DNA of 64,000 bases. It comes from Rhinopithecus roxellana (Eukaryota > Chordata > Mammalia > Primates > Cercopithecidae). This document shows, one piece after another, positions 34,972 to 48,321 of this stretch. The number at the start of each line of letters is the position of its first letter. Within the stretch, counting starts at the first letter, position 1. The translations under genes and the position numbers were made by a program. The notes beneath the pieces are model-generated. The model searched no databases, was not told the origin of the DNA, and saw only the letters and a list, made by a program, of their open reading frames with translations. Where the stretch lies: assembly GCF_007565055.1 (NCBI RefSeq), contig NC_044553.1:130204241-130268240 (forward strand), read 5' to 3'.

Positions 34972-35354
34972 ACACGTGACTTCACCTGCCAAAACCCTTG
35001 TGTATATAGATTCATCTATAGGTCTTTGTAAGCAGGGACTGCCCTAAATTAGCATATTTACAATTTTTTTTTTTTTTGTAGCCAGCTCACCTGCGACCAT
35101 GATAATATCTACTTTGTGGCTTCTGGGTTTGGCAAGGGACAATATAATTCCATGATATCAATGTCAACAGGCTACAGGGTTCCAAATAATTCATGATTCA
35201 GTCTGTAAAGTGAAAATAACAATTTTCACAGAGTTTTCTCAAAGACTTGAAAGTATATCTGTCTTTTGAGCATGTGAACAAAGAATACTTGTACACAGAA
35301 AAAACACTCTCCTAAATTCAGAAATACAGTTTATATTTCCTATCACTGACATTT
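34972..35354. repeat. Array block A1 (copy 2)
   Basis: Resumes the unit text after the LTR ('tttgtaagcagggactgccc' matches 'tctgtaagcagggactggcc' at 270). It contains the exon-like block. Confidence 0.7.
35091..35202 (-). other. Exon-like block, copy 2
   Basis: 112 bp on the minus strand with 'tttcactttacag' before it and 'gtgagctgg' after it. A frame from an internal ATG stays open for 34 codons to the donor and matches, residue by residue in places, the same frame in copy 3. An in-frame TGA lies just upstream of that ATG. It may be an exon of an untranslated or decayed transcript. Confidence 0.3.
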
Positions 35355-35644
35355 TTCCTTTTCTGAGACGGAGTCTCGCTCTGTCGCCCAGGCTGGAGTG
35401 CAGTGGCACGATCTCCGCTCACTACAAGCTTCGCCACCCGGGTTCACATCATTCTCCTGCCTCAGCCTCCCAAGTGGCTGGGAGTACAGGGGCCCACCAC
35501 CATGCTCAGCTAATTTTTTGCATTTTTAGTAGAGACGGGGTTTCACTGTGTTAGCCAGGATGGTCTCGATCTCCTGACCTCATGATCTGCCCACCACGGC
35601 CTGCCAAAGTGCTGGGATTACAGGCGTGAGCCACCGCACCTGGC
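35355..35644 (-). repeat. Alu
   Basis: Minus-strand Alu with a short tail. Target duplication 'actgacattt' at 35345-35354 and 35645-35654. Confidence 0.95.
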
Positions 35645-36525
35645 CACTGACATTTCTTAATATTGGATTCTAACATCCTGCAGTCATGTCTTTCAATAAG
35701 TTTTTAGTGGATCCTGCAGATTGACTTCAAAATAGAGTCTGAAAGTGAGGCTTTCTGGAATATGTGAGGCACAAGCATCTATCTTTGAAGATGTGGTTAC
35801 TGACACTCAAATTGGTGAGTGGGGAGTAGGCAGTCTGATGGCGACGAAGAAAGATGACTAGAGTCCCTGGAGCTCGAGGTTGTCTTCCTGAAGCAACCTG
35901 TGTTCAGAATGACGGGATGCTCTTCCCTCCCTACACATCCATTCATTTCCTGTGCATCAGGCTATTGTTTATGGTTTGTGTTCTTTGTGCCAAATAATAT
36001 CTACACATTTTACTATTTGAAACAATTTTAGATATACAGAAATATTCATAGATAGTACAGAGAGTTTTATACATCTTTCATGTATCTGGAATGATAACAT
36101 CTAATATAACTATAGTAGACATAGGAAAACAAAGTTGTAGGTGGTACTAAAATTTTAACTGAAGTACTGGCTTCTATCATATTTTACTAGGCTTTGCAGT
36201 AATGTCATTCTTTGGTTTTAGGATCTAATCCAGGATGCCACATTACATTTACTATCTGGTATACTACTTATTAGTTTCTGCATAACAAATTACCACATAA
36301 TTACTGCCTCAAAACCACACAGGTGTTACAGTTTCTTTGGGTCAGGAATCCAAATTAGCTGATGGCCACGGTTGGGCTCTCAACTGAAGACTCAGCTGGA
36401 AAAGGATCCCCTTCCAAGCTCATGTGTTTGTTGTTAGGATTCTCTGGTGCATATGTCCAAATCTTTTAGAAAATGAATACCAATCTATTACCAATAGTTA
36501 AAAAAAACTAAAAATGACACAAACA
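35645..36525. repeat. Array blocks A2-A3 (copy 2)
   Basis: Counterpart of 590-1530 and 44.9-46.47 kb. Includes 'gatgtggttactgacactca' and the 'ccaagctcatgtg' end next to the L1 5' junction. Confidence 0.72.
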
Positions 36526-36696
36526 AGGTGGAGAAGACAGCACTTCACAATGCATTTCATGAGACAGTCTACCCTGATCTCGAATAGAAATGTAACAAAG
36601 ATATTTCAAGGGAATATTATAAATGGATATGTACTATGAATACAGATGTTAAAATATGAGGAAAACAAATCAGTAACATGTAAAAGGAATTATACA

Positions 36697-37008
36697 GGCC
36701 AGGCACGGTGGCTCATGCCTGTAACTGTAATCCCAGCATTCTGGGAGGCCAAAGCAGGCGGATCACGAGGTCAGGAGATCGAGACCAATCTGGCTAACAC
36801 AGTGAAACCCCGTCTCTACTAAAAATACAAAAAATTAGCCAGGCGTGGTGGCGGGCGCCTGTAGTCCCAGCTACTCGGGATACTGAGGCAGGAGAATGGT
36901 GTGAACCCGGGAGGCGGAATTTGCAGTGAGCTGAGATCGCGTCACTGCCTCCAGCCTGGGCGACAGAGTGAGCCTCCGTCTCAAAAAAAAAAAAAAAAAA
37001 AAAAAAAA
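36697..37008 (+). repeat. Alu
   Basis: Full-length Alu with a small 'ctgtaa' duplication near its start. Target duplication 'gaattatacagg' at about 36687 and 37009. Confidence 0.95.
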
Positions 37009-37855
37009 GAATTATACAGGATGACCAAGGATGTTTACATCGGTAACACAAATAACATACAAAATAAATTAGTACTCATGAACTATATTAATAAAATAAA
37101 GGACAAAATCCACATGATTATCTCAAAAATGAAGAATAAACACTTGCTCAATGCCAAATCAACTTATGATAAAAACATGTAGCAAGTTAGGCATAGAAGG
37201 GAACTTTCTTCACTTAAAGACAATCACGGATAACTCACGTGACATTGTAATTTACCTGAAAGTTGTCCACTTCCACTCTTGCCACTTCTACGTTTCACAT
37301 TTCACGGGAGGGTATAGTAAGGCCAAACAGGCTAGAAAAATAAACATGAAGAATCTGATTTGGAAAGAAAGTCAGCTTTGCAAATGACATGGTGTTGAGT
37401 ATGGAAAATTCTAAGAATTCTAATGAAATATAATTAGAAATAAAAAATGAATTCATCAAGGCTGCAGTAAACAAGGTCAAAATAGAGAAATAAATTTCAT
37501 TTTTACACACTAGCAATTGTTAGATATGTACATTGAAAACTATAAAACTTACTGAAGAAAAATAATTAAGTCCTAAATAAATGAAAAGACATTTTATCAC
37601 GGATTGAAAGGCTTAATAATGCTAAGATGGCACTATTTTCCAAATGGATCTACAGATTTAATGCAGTCCCCATCAAAATTCCAGATGAAATTTTGCTTAA
37701 ATTTGCATGTTGATTATAACACTGATATGTAAATAGAATAGATCCAGAATAAAGAAACTAATCTTGACAAAGAGCAATAAAGTCTGCAAAGCAAATGCAC
37801 ACTTACTGATTGTAAAATGACTACAAGGCAATAGTAATAAAGTTTTGTGGTACTG

Positions 37856-38500
37856 GCTGGGTGCAGTGGCTTATGCCTGTAATCACAGCTACTCAGGAGG
37901 CTAAGGCAGGAGGACTGCTAGAGGCCAAGAGTTTGAGATCAGGCTGTGCAACACAGAGAGATTCTTTTCTACAAAAAAGCTTTTGGCCAGGCGCAGTGGC
38001 ACGCCTATAATCCTAACACTCTGGGAGTCCAAGGAGGGCAGATCACCTGAGATCAGGAGTTCGAGACAGCCTGGCCAACACGGTGAAACCCCATAGCTAC
38101 TAAAAATACAAAATTAGCCTGGTGTGGTGGTGCATGCCTATAATCCCAGGTACTCGGGAGGCTGACGCATGAGAATTGTTTGAACCCAGGAGACAGAGTT
38201 CGTAGTGCGCCAAGATCACGCCACTGCATTCCAGCCTGGGTGACAGAGCGAGACTCTGTCTCAAAAAAAAAAAAAAAAGGAAAGAAAAGAAAAAGAAAAA
38301 CGTTTTAAAAACTTAGCCAGGCTTGGTGGCCCACATGAGTAGTTCTTCATACTCAGGAGGCTGATGTAGGAGGATCTCTTGAGCCCAGAAATTGGAGGCT
38401 GCAGTGAGGCATGACCATGCCACTGTACGCTGGCCTGGGTGAGAGAGCGAGACCCTGTCTCAAAACAAAAAGAAAAAAGTAAAAGAAAAAAAAAAAAAGA
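37856..38500 (+). repeat. AluJ-like, split by a second Alu
   Basis: The left arm (37856-37980) and right arm (38303-38500) of an old Alu are separated by a younger one. 'aaaaagctttt' and 'aaaaacgtttt' are the diverged target duplication of the inner element. Confidence 0.85.
37985..38292 (+). repeat. Nested Alu
   Basis: Full-length Alu inside the middle linker of an AluJ, same orientation, with a (GAAAA)n-type tail. Confidence 0.92.
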
Positions 38501-40232
38501 TTTGTGGCACTAGTATAAAGATAGACATATACATCAATACAATAAAATTGAGTGTCCAAAAATTAACACCTACCTTCATGATCAACTGATTTTCAAGTGT
38601 GCCAAGTCAATTCAATAAGAAAAAAAACATAAATATGTTTTAACAAATGCTGCTGGGACAAGTGAATATCGACATGCAAGTTAAACTCCTCCCTCACACC
38701 ATATACATGATTGATTCCAATTAATCATATATCTAAATATAAGTGCTAGATAGCCCAAAACCATAGAAGATAACATAGAAGTATGTTTTCATGACATTAG
38801 ATTATTAAGCAATATTTTCTAAGGTGCGACTGATAATGCATAAGTGACAGAATAAAAAAGAGATATATTGGTCTTTATCAGAATTAAAATCTGTGATTCA
38901 AAGTGTATCAAAAAGTAAAAAGACAAACCAAAGAAGGGAGAAAATTTCTGCTACCCACATAAGGGTCTACTATTCAGTATATATAAAAGCATGTTTTAAC
39001 TAAATAATAAAAAGGCAAATATCTAAGTTAAAAATGGCCAATTACTTAAATGTACTTTTCTCCAAAAATGCTATAAGAAAGACATGAAGATTTGCTCAAC
39101 TCCTTTGTTATTAGGGTAATGAATATTTAAACAATGATGGAGTTATATTTCACCAATCTAAAATGTGTATTGTTAAGTGAAAAAGGCAAGTTGGAAAAGG
39201 CAAAATACTGTGTAATTCCATTTACAGAACACTCTGGAAAAGACAAATGTATAAAGGTAGCAAAAAGATTGTTGGTTACAAGGGGCTTGGGAGAGAGGAA
39301 GGGTGGTATGAATTACAGGGGTCTTCTATGGGGCAGTGTAATTATTCTGTGTGATGTTATAGTGATGGATATATAATAGTGTTTTTGAAACCCTATAGAA
39401 TTTTACAACAGAAAGGAATAATCTAAAAGCATGCAAATTTAAAACATTATTTAGTAGGCTGGGGGACCTCAAAAAGAAATACACAAAATAATGTAACAGT
39501 ATTACAAAGGTATGAGTTATTTCACTGAAGGGAATGGGAGGAAGGGGGAATGGCCTAAGTCACTTTAAAAATGAGGGGAGAGTCTAAGTCTAAAAACCGA
39601 AGTTGGTAAAAGTCATTTCTCCTGGGCATATGGATTACCAATTCTGGAAACACTATGCAAGTCTTTTCAGAATGTAAAACTGTTAACAAAGCCAGCTGTC
39701 TCACTGTTAGAATGGTAGGTTACATACAAATAAGTGGGAATAGGCAAACGGATTCATCTGCTAATAATTTAGATTATGTGGTAATGGAGCATTAGTAGGA
39801 ATTCATGTTTAATTTAGTATAGATGCATATGGACATATATTGCTATATTTAGAGATATGTATATATTTATGTGTCAATATATATATATTTATTTTCTCTG
39901 TCACCTGGCAAGGCTTCGAATCAATGGATGCCCCCGTAGCAGTGAGTGGACCTGGTGCCCCAATCTTTGTTTCAAATTCTATTTTCCAATAAAAGGAACT
40001 AGGGCTTCCTGAAGACACGATGCATACTAGGCTTCGGCAAGGAATCAAAACAAAGTAGCCTGGAGCACCATGCAGTGCCAGCAAAGAATATGCTAATCAA
40101 CAGTAAAACCAACTAACCAATCACACAACATCAAACTGTAATTACCAGAGTATTTCAAAATGATAGAGGATCAACCAAAAGACCTTTGAATGATCAACAG
40201 TAGAATAATTTGAGCAATAAAATAAATGAAGG

Positions 40233-40515
40233 AGACCAGGCGCGGTCGCTCATGCCTGTAATTCCAGCACTTTGAGAGGCTGTGGTCAAGAGATCAAGAC
40301 CATCCTGGCCAACATGGTGAAACCCCGTCTCTACTAAAAATACAAAAATCAGCTGGGCGTGGTGGCATGTGCCTGTAATCCAAGCTATTAGGGAGGCTGA
40401 GGCAGGAGAGTTGCTTGAACCCAGGAAGCAGAGATTGTAGTGAGCTGAGATCGTGTCAATGCACTCCAGCCTGGCAACAGAGCAAGACTCTGTCTCAAAA
40501 ATAAATAAATAAACA
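40233..40515 (+). repeat. Alu with short internal deletion
   Basis: Plus-strand Alu. About 20 bp are missing after 'tttgagaggct'. The tail is (AAAT)n. Confidence 0.93.
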
Positions 40516-41260
40516 AATACAAGTAAAGTGTAAAATAAATATACACATTTGCATACTTACAGAAATAAGTGATTCAATAAATATAAATGGAAAAAAACAG
40601 ACACACAAATGGTGAAAGACTGAAAATAATTTTTGTAGATATTCTGCCTGTTGGGAGATGGAGCAAGACTCCCCATTTCTTATGTGAGTAGTAATTTTTT
40701 TGATACATACAACATGGAAAATGAGGAAAGGTAATTTACAGTGGAGAAATTTTATATCAACTATCTCATCCAGGCGATCAAATGAACATCAACAGTGATA
40801 AAGTGTGTTTTTAGTATATGCCCTTGATATCATGTAATGAGAACGGCATTTTTCTTTTCTCTGTGGTCTTCTACACCAAAATCCACAATCCACCAAAATC
40901 CTGTGAAAAACATCAGAGTAATCCCAAATCAAGAATGCTCATGTCATCAAAAATGAAAAAACTCCTGGAAACTGTCACAGTCAAAAAAGCCTGCATGAGA
41001 TCTAATTGTGACGTGGTACACTAGATGGGATCTTGAAATAGAAACTGGACATGAAGTGCAACAACGAAATATGAATAAAGCATGGGTAGCAGTTAGTGAT
41101 AATGTATAATATTGGTTAGTTCATTGTGATAAATGCCCTACACTAATATAAGGGGTTAATAATATAGGAAATTCTATATGTGGAATAGAATACAAGAACT
41201 TTTGTACTATATTTGCCACTGTTTTGTACATATAAAACTAATCGTAATTTTCAAAACTTG

Positions 41261-41435
41261 ATTTCATTGTATTTATTTATTTATTTATTATTTATTTATT
41301 TAGATTGGGTCTCACTCTACCACCCAGGCTAGCACACAGTGGCATGATCACAGCTCACTGTAGCCTCGACCTCCGGGGTCAAGCGATCTTCCCACCTCAG
41401 CCTCCTAAGTAGCTGGGACTACCTTGGTAGAAGTA
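41261..41435 (-). repeat. Old Alu fragment with (TTTA)n
   Basis: Minus-strand Alu 3' part only ('gattgggtctcactctacc' to 'agctgggactac'). It then stops and array block I begins, so it is truncated. A (TTTA)n tract lies at 41268-41303. Confidence 0.88.
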
Positions 41436-41674
41436 AACTGTACATAGGTCGGATAAGAGCTTCAGAGGCACGTGCTAGTATAAACAAGTTTCCTGTGAGA
41501 AGCACACCTGGTGACATGTAGGACATTTAGATATTAGGAAATACACCAGGATAAAGAAGTATCCCATGAAATGTAGACATTGTAGACAACAAGGAGTTAA
41601 TCTTCTGGAGTCTCATTTGGTAAGGCTATACTTTATAGCTATGTAGAGAGACAGAACTCAAGAGTAAACTACAA
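41436..41674. repeat. Array block I (copy 2)
   Basis: Counterpart of 5930-6300 and 62380-62717 ('caggataaagaagtatcc' shared with 62563). Blocks C1-C2 are missing here between the L1 3' end and block I. Confidence 0.65.
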
Positions 41675-41962
41675 ACCAGGCGCAGTGGCTCATGCCTGTA
41701 ATCCCAGCACTTTGGGAGGCCGAGGCGGGCGGATCACTTGAGGTCAGGAGTTTGAGACCAGCCTGGCCAACATGGTGAAACCCCGTCTCCACTAAAACAC
41801 AAAAATTAGCTGGGCATGGTGGTACATGCCTATAGTCCAAGCTACTCGGGAAGAAGAGGTGAGAGAATGGCTTGAACCTGGGAGGTGGAGGTTGCAGTGA
41901 GCCTAGATTGTGCCACTGCACTCCAGCCTGGGCACCAGAGCAAGACTCAGTCTCAAAAAAAA
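41675..41962 (+). repeat. Alu
   Basis: Full-length Alu. Target duplication 'agagtaaacta' at about 41660 and 41965. Confidence 0.95.
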
Positions 41963-42231
41963 AGAGAGTAAACTATAGATAAAAAAGATACACATATGTG
42001 GAAAGGTAACTTTGTAGACCATGGTTCATAATGTTGGTTGAGAAGGAAGATAGAAATAGTAAAGAGTTACTTCAAAGGTTTCACTTGACTGATATTCTCT
42101 GAAGACAGAAAAAATCTGTATCTTGAAAATGTATGCCCTAATCTTAGACATTATGAGCAATACTCTCCATCAGCTGCACTGCAAATCTAATTTTTCAATC
42201 CAGAATGATTATATATTTGTATTTTCCATTT
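41963..42231. repeat. Array block B (copy 3, first part)
   Basis: Counterpart of 7400-7530 ('ctctgaagacagaaaaaatc'). It is cut by a MaLR LTR. Confidence 0.62.
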
Positions 42232-42967
42232 GTGTTGGTCTGTTCTCACATTGCTATAAAAAAAAAAAAATACTAGCCGGGTGCAGTGGCTTATACCTGT
42301 AATCCCAGCACTTTGGGAGACTGAGGTGGACAGATCATGAGGTCAGGAGTTCGAGACCAGCCTGACCAACATGGTGAAACCCCATCTCTATTAAAAATAC
42401 AAAAATTAACCAGGCATGGTGGCAGGTGCCTGTAATTCCAGCTACTCAGGAGGCTGAGGCAGGAGAATCACGTGAACCCAGCAGACAGAAGTTGCAGTGA
42501 GCCAAGATTGTACCACTGCACTCCACCCTGGGCGACAGAGCTAGACTCCATCTTCAAAAAAAAAAAAAAAAAAAAAAAAAAACTGAGCTCATGCAATTTA
42601 CAAAGGAAAGAGGTTTAATTGGCTCACAATTCTGTAAGGCTGCACAGGAAGCATGATGCTGGCATCTGCTCAGCTTCTGGGGAGGGCTTCAAAACACTTA
42701 AAATCATGACTGAAGGTGAAGGAGGAGCAGGCACAACACATAGCCAGAGCAGGAGCAAGACAGAGGCTGGGAACTGCCACACACTTTTAAACAACCAGAT
42801 CTCGTGAGAACTCACTATCGTGACAACAGTACCAAGGAGAACGGTGCTAAACCACTCATGAGAAACTTCCTCCATGATCCAGTCACCTCCTACTAGGCCC
42901 CACCTTCACCATTGGGGATTACATTTCAACACGAGATTTAAGCGGGAATACAAATCCACACTACATC
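42232..42967 (-). mobile_element. MaLR LTR (MST-like) split by an Alu
   Basis: Reverse complement of a MaLR LTR ('gtgttggtctgttctcac' ... 'gaggtttaattggctcac' ... 'gatctcgtgagaactcacta'). It is more diverged than the one at 34511 and lies at a different point of the array unit. The Alu at 42274 sits in its poly-A-like part. Confidence 0.88.
42274..42582 (+). repeat. Alu inside MaLR LTR
   Basis: Full-length Alu with a long A-tail. Confidence 0.94.
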
Positions 42968-44255
42968 ACCATTCATCTTTCTAATCACACGAATGATGCT
43001 CACACCAATAAGAACTTTATGAATAGTCACTGCAGATGCAGATGCATTATAGTTTTCACAAAATGTTCTTCTCTGACCACTTGTTGCTCTGGTCAACTTT
43101 ACTTTTAGGTACTTAGAAATGGAATGGGCTTTGGTGCTGCCTAAAGAGTATGTTTAATGAAGAAGAAATTAATATAATTTATAATTTAGGATGTTGAGTT
43201 TATTGGCACTAAAATGTTCAAATTCTAGGAAGGCTCAATTAAGTTAACAACAAGTTTTGATCCCCAAATCAGAAGCTATGCATCCATCGAGAACTCTTTT
43301 CTATTCAGAATAGAGGGTGGAGACAGTGTTGGGTCCTTCCTTCCTGATGACATCTAAGACTTTAGACCTTTTCAGTGGCATCTTTCTAAGAGCCCTTGTA
43401 GGCAGGGCAGCCTAAGTGAAATCTGGTAATAGTTTGTCATACAGGTTGTGAGAAATCACATCTTCCACGCTATCAGAGTCATGTTTGGGAACTCAGTCCT
43501 CAGCATTGTGCTATCTGTGCCGGTGATATCATGTTAGTACAGTTTTGTGTCTGAAATCTATTTTTGCGTAACTCTCAGCACATAGAGCTCATTGTCACTC
43601 TTGCCATTTTGAGATGGATCACTCCTTGTCCACATCCTCCTGGGTCTCCTTTATGTCTGCCATTCCATTTTTTTTCCCCGAAGATTTTGGTGAGGGATGT
43701 TATTCACAGTATACATCATAATAGACTATAATGTATACATCAAAATGAAGAGGAAATGCACTCTACAAGTCACTTAGCTTACAGGAACTCCTGTTATGAT
43801 TAATAGAATAACCCTCCATGTTTTAAGATTATCAATTTAAAGGAAACTATCCTTATTCATGGAGTAAAATATAAGCATGGAAGAGTGAGGATTCTTTAAA
43901 TACAAATGTCCATTATAACAGACCCTAAATATCTGCTGTCCTGACCTCAGTAGTGAGATATGTGGCCCAGGTCTGCTCTATCTTCTCACTCCAGGTCTGC
44001 AGGCTGCAGAAGCTCATTTTCTCATTGAAGCTATAACTGCAGTGTGGAGAATATTCTCCAGATTATGGACAATAGAAGCAAGAGCCTTGACTTTGTGGAT
44101 TTCCGTGGGAGTGCAGTATGTACTCCTATGGCTTTGTACGCTTTGTAGGCATGGTTCCCGCACACAGCCCTGGTGCTACCCAGCAGAGTGCTGAGGTCTG
44201 AGAACAGGGAGCTGTGCATGGCATGAGTGGACCTGGTTTTTAAAGTTTCTTTCCC
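42968..44255. repeat. Array blocks B, G, H (copy 3)
   Basis: Counterpart of 32.4-34.5 kb in the same order: block B to about 43255, block G to about 43700, block H to 44255. A 62-codon minus frame (44219-44031) is broken in the first copy. No gene is called. Confidence 0.68.
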
Positions 44256-44563
44256 TTTTTATTTTCTTGTTTTTAGACAAGGTCTCACTCTGTCACCCAG
44301 GCTGGAATGCAGTGGCATGATCTTGGCTCACTGCAGCCCCTGCCCTCTGGGCTCAAGTGGGCTCCCACCTCAGCATCTCGAGCAGCTGGGACCACAGGCG
44401 CACACCACCACACCTAGCTATTTTTTTTTTTTTTTTGTATTTTTAGTAGAGATGGGGTCTCGCTATGTTGCCCAGGCTGGTCTTGAACTCTGGAGCTTAA
44501 GTGATCTCCTGCCTGGGCCTCCCAAAGTGCTGGGATTACAGGCCTGAGACACCACAGCCATCC
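44256..44563 (-). repeat. Alu (older)
   Basis: Minus-strand Alu, flanked by 'aaagtttctttcc' and 'aaaggtttcctttcc'. Confidence 0.93.
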
Positions 44564-45379
44564 AAAGGTTTCCTTTCCTGATCTATATAAGCAGAGGCTG
44601 GTCTAAACCCCCATGTTTATTAAAACTGGTTGTTGTTATTATTGTTGTTATGTATATGCTCTACTCACCTGCTACCACTATGATATTTAATCTGTGGCTT
44701 TTGGACTCGGCAATGTTCAACAGAAAACCATAAGGTAAGTCTCAACGTAGTGCATGGTCCCAAAGAATTCATGACTGGGTCTGCAGAAGAAAAAGTTTAA
44801 TTAACCAAGGTGTTTCTCAAAGGCATGAAGATATATTTTGCTTTTCAAACTTCAAAAAGGAATGCCAGCACCAAGAAAACACCCTTGAATGCAGAATTGT
44901 GGTGTATGTTCCCTGTCACTTATATTTCTCAATATTATGATAGCTTCTAGTGTCTGGAAGCCATGTCTTTTAAAAAGTCTTTAGTGGATCCAACAGATAC
45001 ACTGCCAATGTCTGAAAATGGGGCTTTATGAGGTGTGGGAGGCACAGGCCACCATCTTTAAAGAAGTAGTTACTGACACACAAAATGGTGACTGTGTAAT
45101 GGGGAGTTTTACAGGAAGGGAGAAAATTGAGGGGAGTCTCTAGTGATTGTGGGGGTCTTCTTGAAGTAGGTTCATCTGGGTTTGGCATGGTGGATAACAG
45201 GCGAACTGTTTTGCCATTTTCTCTCAACATCTCTGGTCATCCTGTGATCAAAGTTTTTTGTTGTTATTGTTTGTTTTGTTTTGTGGTTTTTTTTTTTTTT
45301 TTTTTTTTTTTTGGAGCAAATACATTTTAAAATGTTTTTATTTTGAAATAATTTTAGATGTATAGACAAATGCAAAAAC
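44564..45379. repeat. Array blocks A1-A2 (copy 3)
   Basis: Counterpart of 270-900 and 34.97-35.9 kb. 45256-45314 is a T-rich run ending in about 30 T, with no Alu body attached. Confidence 0.7.
44669..44780 (-). other. Exon-like block, copy 3
   Basis: 112 bp on the minus strand, acceptor 'ttcttctgcag' and donor 'gtgagt', the same length as copy 2. The frame open in copy 2 is open here across the whole block, including upstream of the shared ATG. Splice motifs are the strongest of the four copies. I cannot name a product. Confidence 0.35.
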
Positions 45380-45684
45380 AGGCCAGGCATGGCTCACACC
45401 TGTAATCCAAGCACTTTGGGAGGCCAAGGTGTGCGGATCATGAGGTCAGGAGTTCAGGACCAGCCTGGCCAACATGGTGAAACCTCGTCTCTACTAAAAT
45501 TTAAAAAGCAAAAAAGTTAGCCTGGCACAGTGGCTTGTGCCTGTAACTCCAACTACTCGAGAGGCTGAGGCAGAAGCAGCACTTGAACCTGGGAGTTGGA
45601 GGTTGCAGTAAGCCGAGATCATGCCATGGCACTCCAGCCTGGGTGACAGAGTGAGACTCTGTCTCAAAGGAAAAAAAACAAGAA
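45380..45684 (+). repeat. Alu
   Basis: Plus-strand Alu with a few bases lost in the promoter region ('ggcatggctcacacc'). Confidence 0.93.
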
Positions 45685-45685
45685 A

Positions 45686-45966
45686 GGCCAGGTGCGGTGG
45701 CTCACGCCTGTAATCCCAGCACTTTGAGAGGCTGCAGCGGGCAGATCACAGGGTCAGAAGATTGAAACCATCCTGGCTAACACAGTGAAACTCTACTGAA
45801 AATACAAAAAGTTAGCCGGGCGTGGTGGCGGGAGCCTGTAGTCCCAGCTACTCAAGAGGCTGAGGCAGGAGAATGGTGTGAACCCGGGAGGCGGAGCTTG
45901 CAGTGAGCTGAGATCGCGCCACTGCACTCCAGCCTGGGCTACAGAGTGAGACTCCGTCTCAAAAGA
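45686..45966 (+). repeat. Alu, tandem with previous
   Basis: Second Alu in the same orientation, starting right after the tail of the first. A short deletion lies near 45790. Confidence 0.93.
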
Positions 45967-46475
45967 AGACAAACTAACGCAATTATAGTACAGAGTGTCT
46001 CATATACCTTCCAGCCTCCTGTAATGTTTATACCTTACTTAGCCATAGTATGTTTATGAAAACTCAGAAATTGACAGTGGTACAAAACTAGTAACTGAAA
46101 TACAGGCTTTCTTCATATTATACTAGGTTTTCCACTAATATCTTTTTTCTATTGTATGATCTACTTTAGTATAACACATTCAAGTTACTCACAGGTATAT
46201 TAGTTATTTATTACTGCATAACAAGTCACCTCAAACCTTAGTGACTCAGAACCTCATGAATGTAATACCTATGGTTTTTCAAGGTCACATGACTCAGGCT
46301 GAGGTTTCAACTGAAGGCTCACCTAGGGAAAGATTCCCTTCCAAGCTCCTGTCATTGCTGTTAGAATTCAATTCCTGTCTAGGGCGAGATGACCGGTGAA
46401 TTACTCTAAATCTGTTAAGAATGAATAACAATCCTTTACTAACTCTTCCTCCAAGGAGAAAAAAAAGAGAAGACA
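45967..46475. repeat. Array block A3 (copy 3)
   Basis: Counterpart of 1090-1530 and 36.1-36.52 kb, ending at the L1 5' junction. Confidence 0.7.
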
Positions 46476-47882
46476 AAACTTGCCGATCTCCGATCTACTC
46501 TACGAGGCCAGTTACCCTGATCCCACAGTAGAACAAATATATTTGAGGATAGGACAGTTATACACCAATATGCCTCATGAAACAGAGGCAAAAAATTCTC
46601 AAAGAAATACTATCAAAACATACCAGCGACACATGAAAAGGATTATACACTATGACCAAGCATATTTATCACTGGAATGTCAGTTTGGTTAAACATACAA
46701 AAGCAATAGGTGTAAGACATTGTATTAATAAGATAAAGGTCAAAATCTGTATGATTATTGCAAAAGATGCAGAATAAGCATTTGATAAACCCACAACCTA
46801 TTCATGATAAAAACTCTGAATAAATTAGGGATAGAAGGGAACTTTCTCAACCTAGAAAGGGCATCCATTGAAAGCTCGCATAACATAAGGTATCACTAAA
46901 GTCTCAGTAATTTCCCCAAGATTAGAAATGTGACAAAGATGTCCACTTTTGCCACTTCTATTCAACATTGTACAGGAGGATGTAGCCAGGGTAATTAGGC
47001 TAGAAAATAAATAAAAGATACTTAGATTGTAAAGCAAGAAGTCAAACTGTTTATGTTTGCAAATGACAGGATCTCATGTATAGAAAATCCTGACATATCC
47101 ACTAAAATAAGACTATAAACAAAAAAGAGTTCAGTAACATTGCAGTACACAAAGTCAACTTTGAAAGCAACTATATTTCTATGTACTAACAATCCAAAAA
47201 AATGAAATCCAGAAACCTTTTTTTTCCATTTTTTTGCAGTAATTGGCAAGCTGATTCTAAAATTCCTATGGAAATCGAAGTACTCCAGAAGAGCCAAAAC
47301 AATCTTGGAAAAATAATTTTGGAGTACTGGAGTCACACTTCCAAATTTCAAAATGTACTGCAGACTGATAGTAATCAAGACATTGTAGTACCAACATGAG
47401 GACCGACATAGGTGTTAATGGAATTGAGTGCCTCAAACTAATCTTTACATACATGGTAAATTACTTTTAAAAGCTTGCCAAGACAATTCAACATGGAAAA
47501 ACACTTTTTGCAACAAATTTTCTGGGACAAGTGGTATCCACATGCAAACTGAACTGTCTTATACCATATATGTCATTGACTCAAAATCAAACATCGACCT
47601 AAATATAAATGCTAAAACTAAAAATCCCAAAAAAGAAACGTCTTCACCTTAGGTGAAACAATTAATTCTAAAATATGACACCACCATACAAGTGACAAAA
47701 GAAAACACTGGATAAAAGAGATTTCATCCGAATTAACTTTTGTGATTCAAAGTACACCACTGAGACAATCCAAGAAAGTAAGAAAGTATTTCCAAATCAC
47801 AGAGCTGACAGAGGACTATTATCCAGACAATACGGATCACTCATACAACTCAAAAATAAAAAGACAAGCAAAATAATGAAAA

Positions 47883-48178
47883 GTGGGTGTGGTGGCTCAC
47901 ACCTGTAATCCCAGCTCTTCGGGAGGCTGAGGCGGGTGGATCACAAGGTCAGGAGCTTGAGACCAGCCTGACCAACATGGTGAAACCCTGTCTCTACTAA
48001 AAATACAAAATTAGCTGGGTGTGGTGGTGCACGCCTGTAATCCCAGCTACTCAGGAGGCTGAGGCAGGAGAATCACTTGAACCAGGGAGGCACAGGTTGC
48101 AGTGAGCCGAGATCCTGCCACTGCACTCCAGCCCGGGCAACAGAGCAAGACTCTGTCTCAAAAAAAAAAAAAAAAAAA
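47883..48178 (+). repeat. Alu
   Basis: Full-length plus-strand Alu in L1M, A-tail of 18. Confidence 0.93.
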
Positions 48179-48321
48179 TAGTGAGTAAACTGTGTGAATA
48201 GACATTTCTCCAAATGACTATAGAAATGTCCACTAAGGGCGTAAAAATATGTTTAGCACTTTTAGTCCGTAATGAAATGCAAATCTAAACCATCATGAGA
48301 TATGCTTTATATATATATATT

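Larger units (their letters stand above)
36526..41260 (+). mobile_element. Old L1M, ORF2 part and 3' UTR
   Basis: Full counterpart of the L1 at 1540, with the same 5' truncation point. ORF2 text ('gatttaatgcagtccccatc', 'ggtactggctgg' junction) and the long 3' UTR ('tactgtgtaattccattta', 'ccactgttttgtacata') are clear. It carries three Alu insertions. All frames are broken. Confidence 0.87.
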
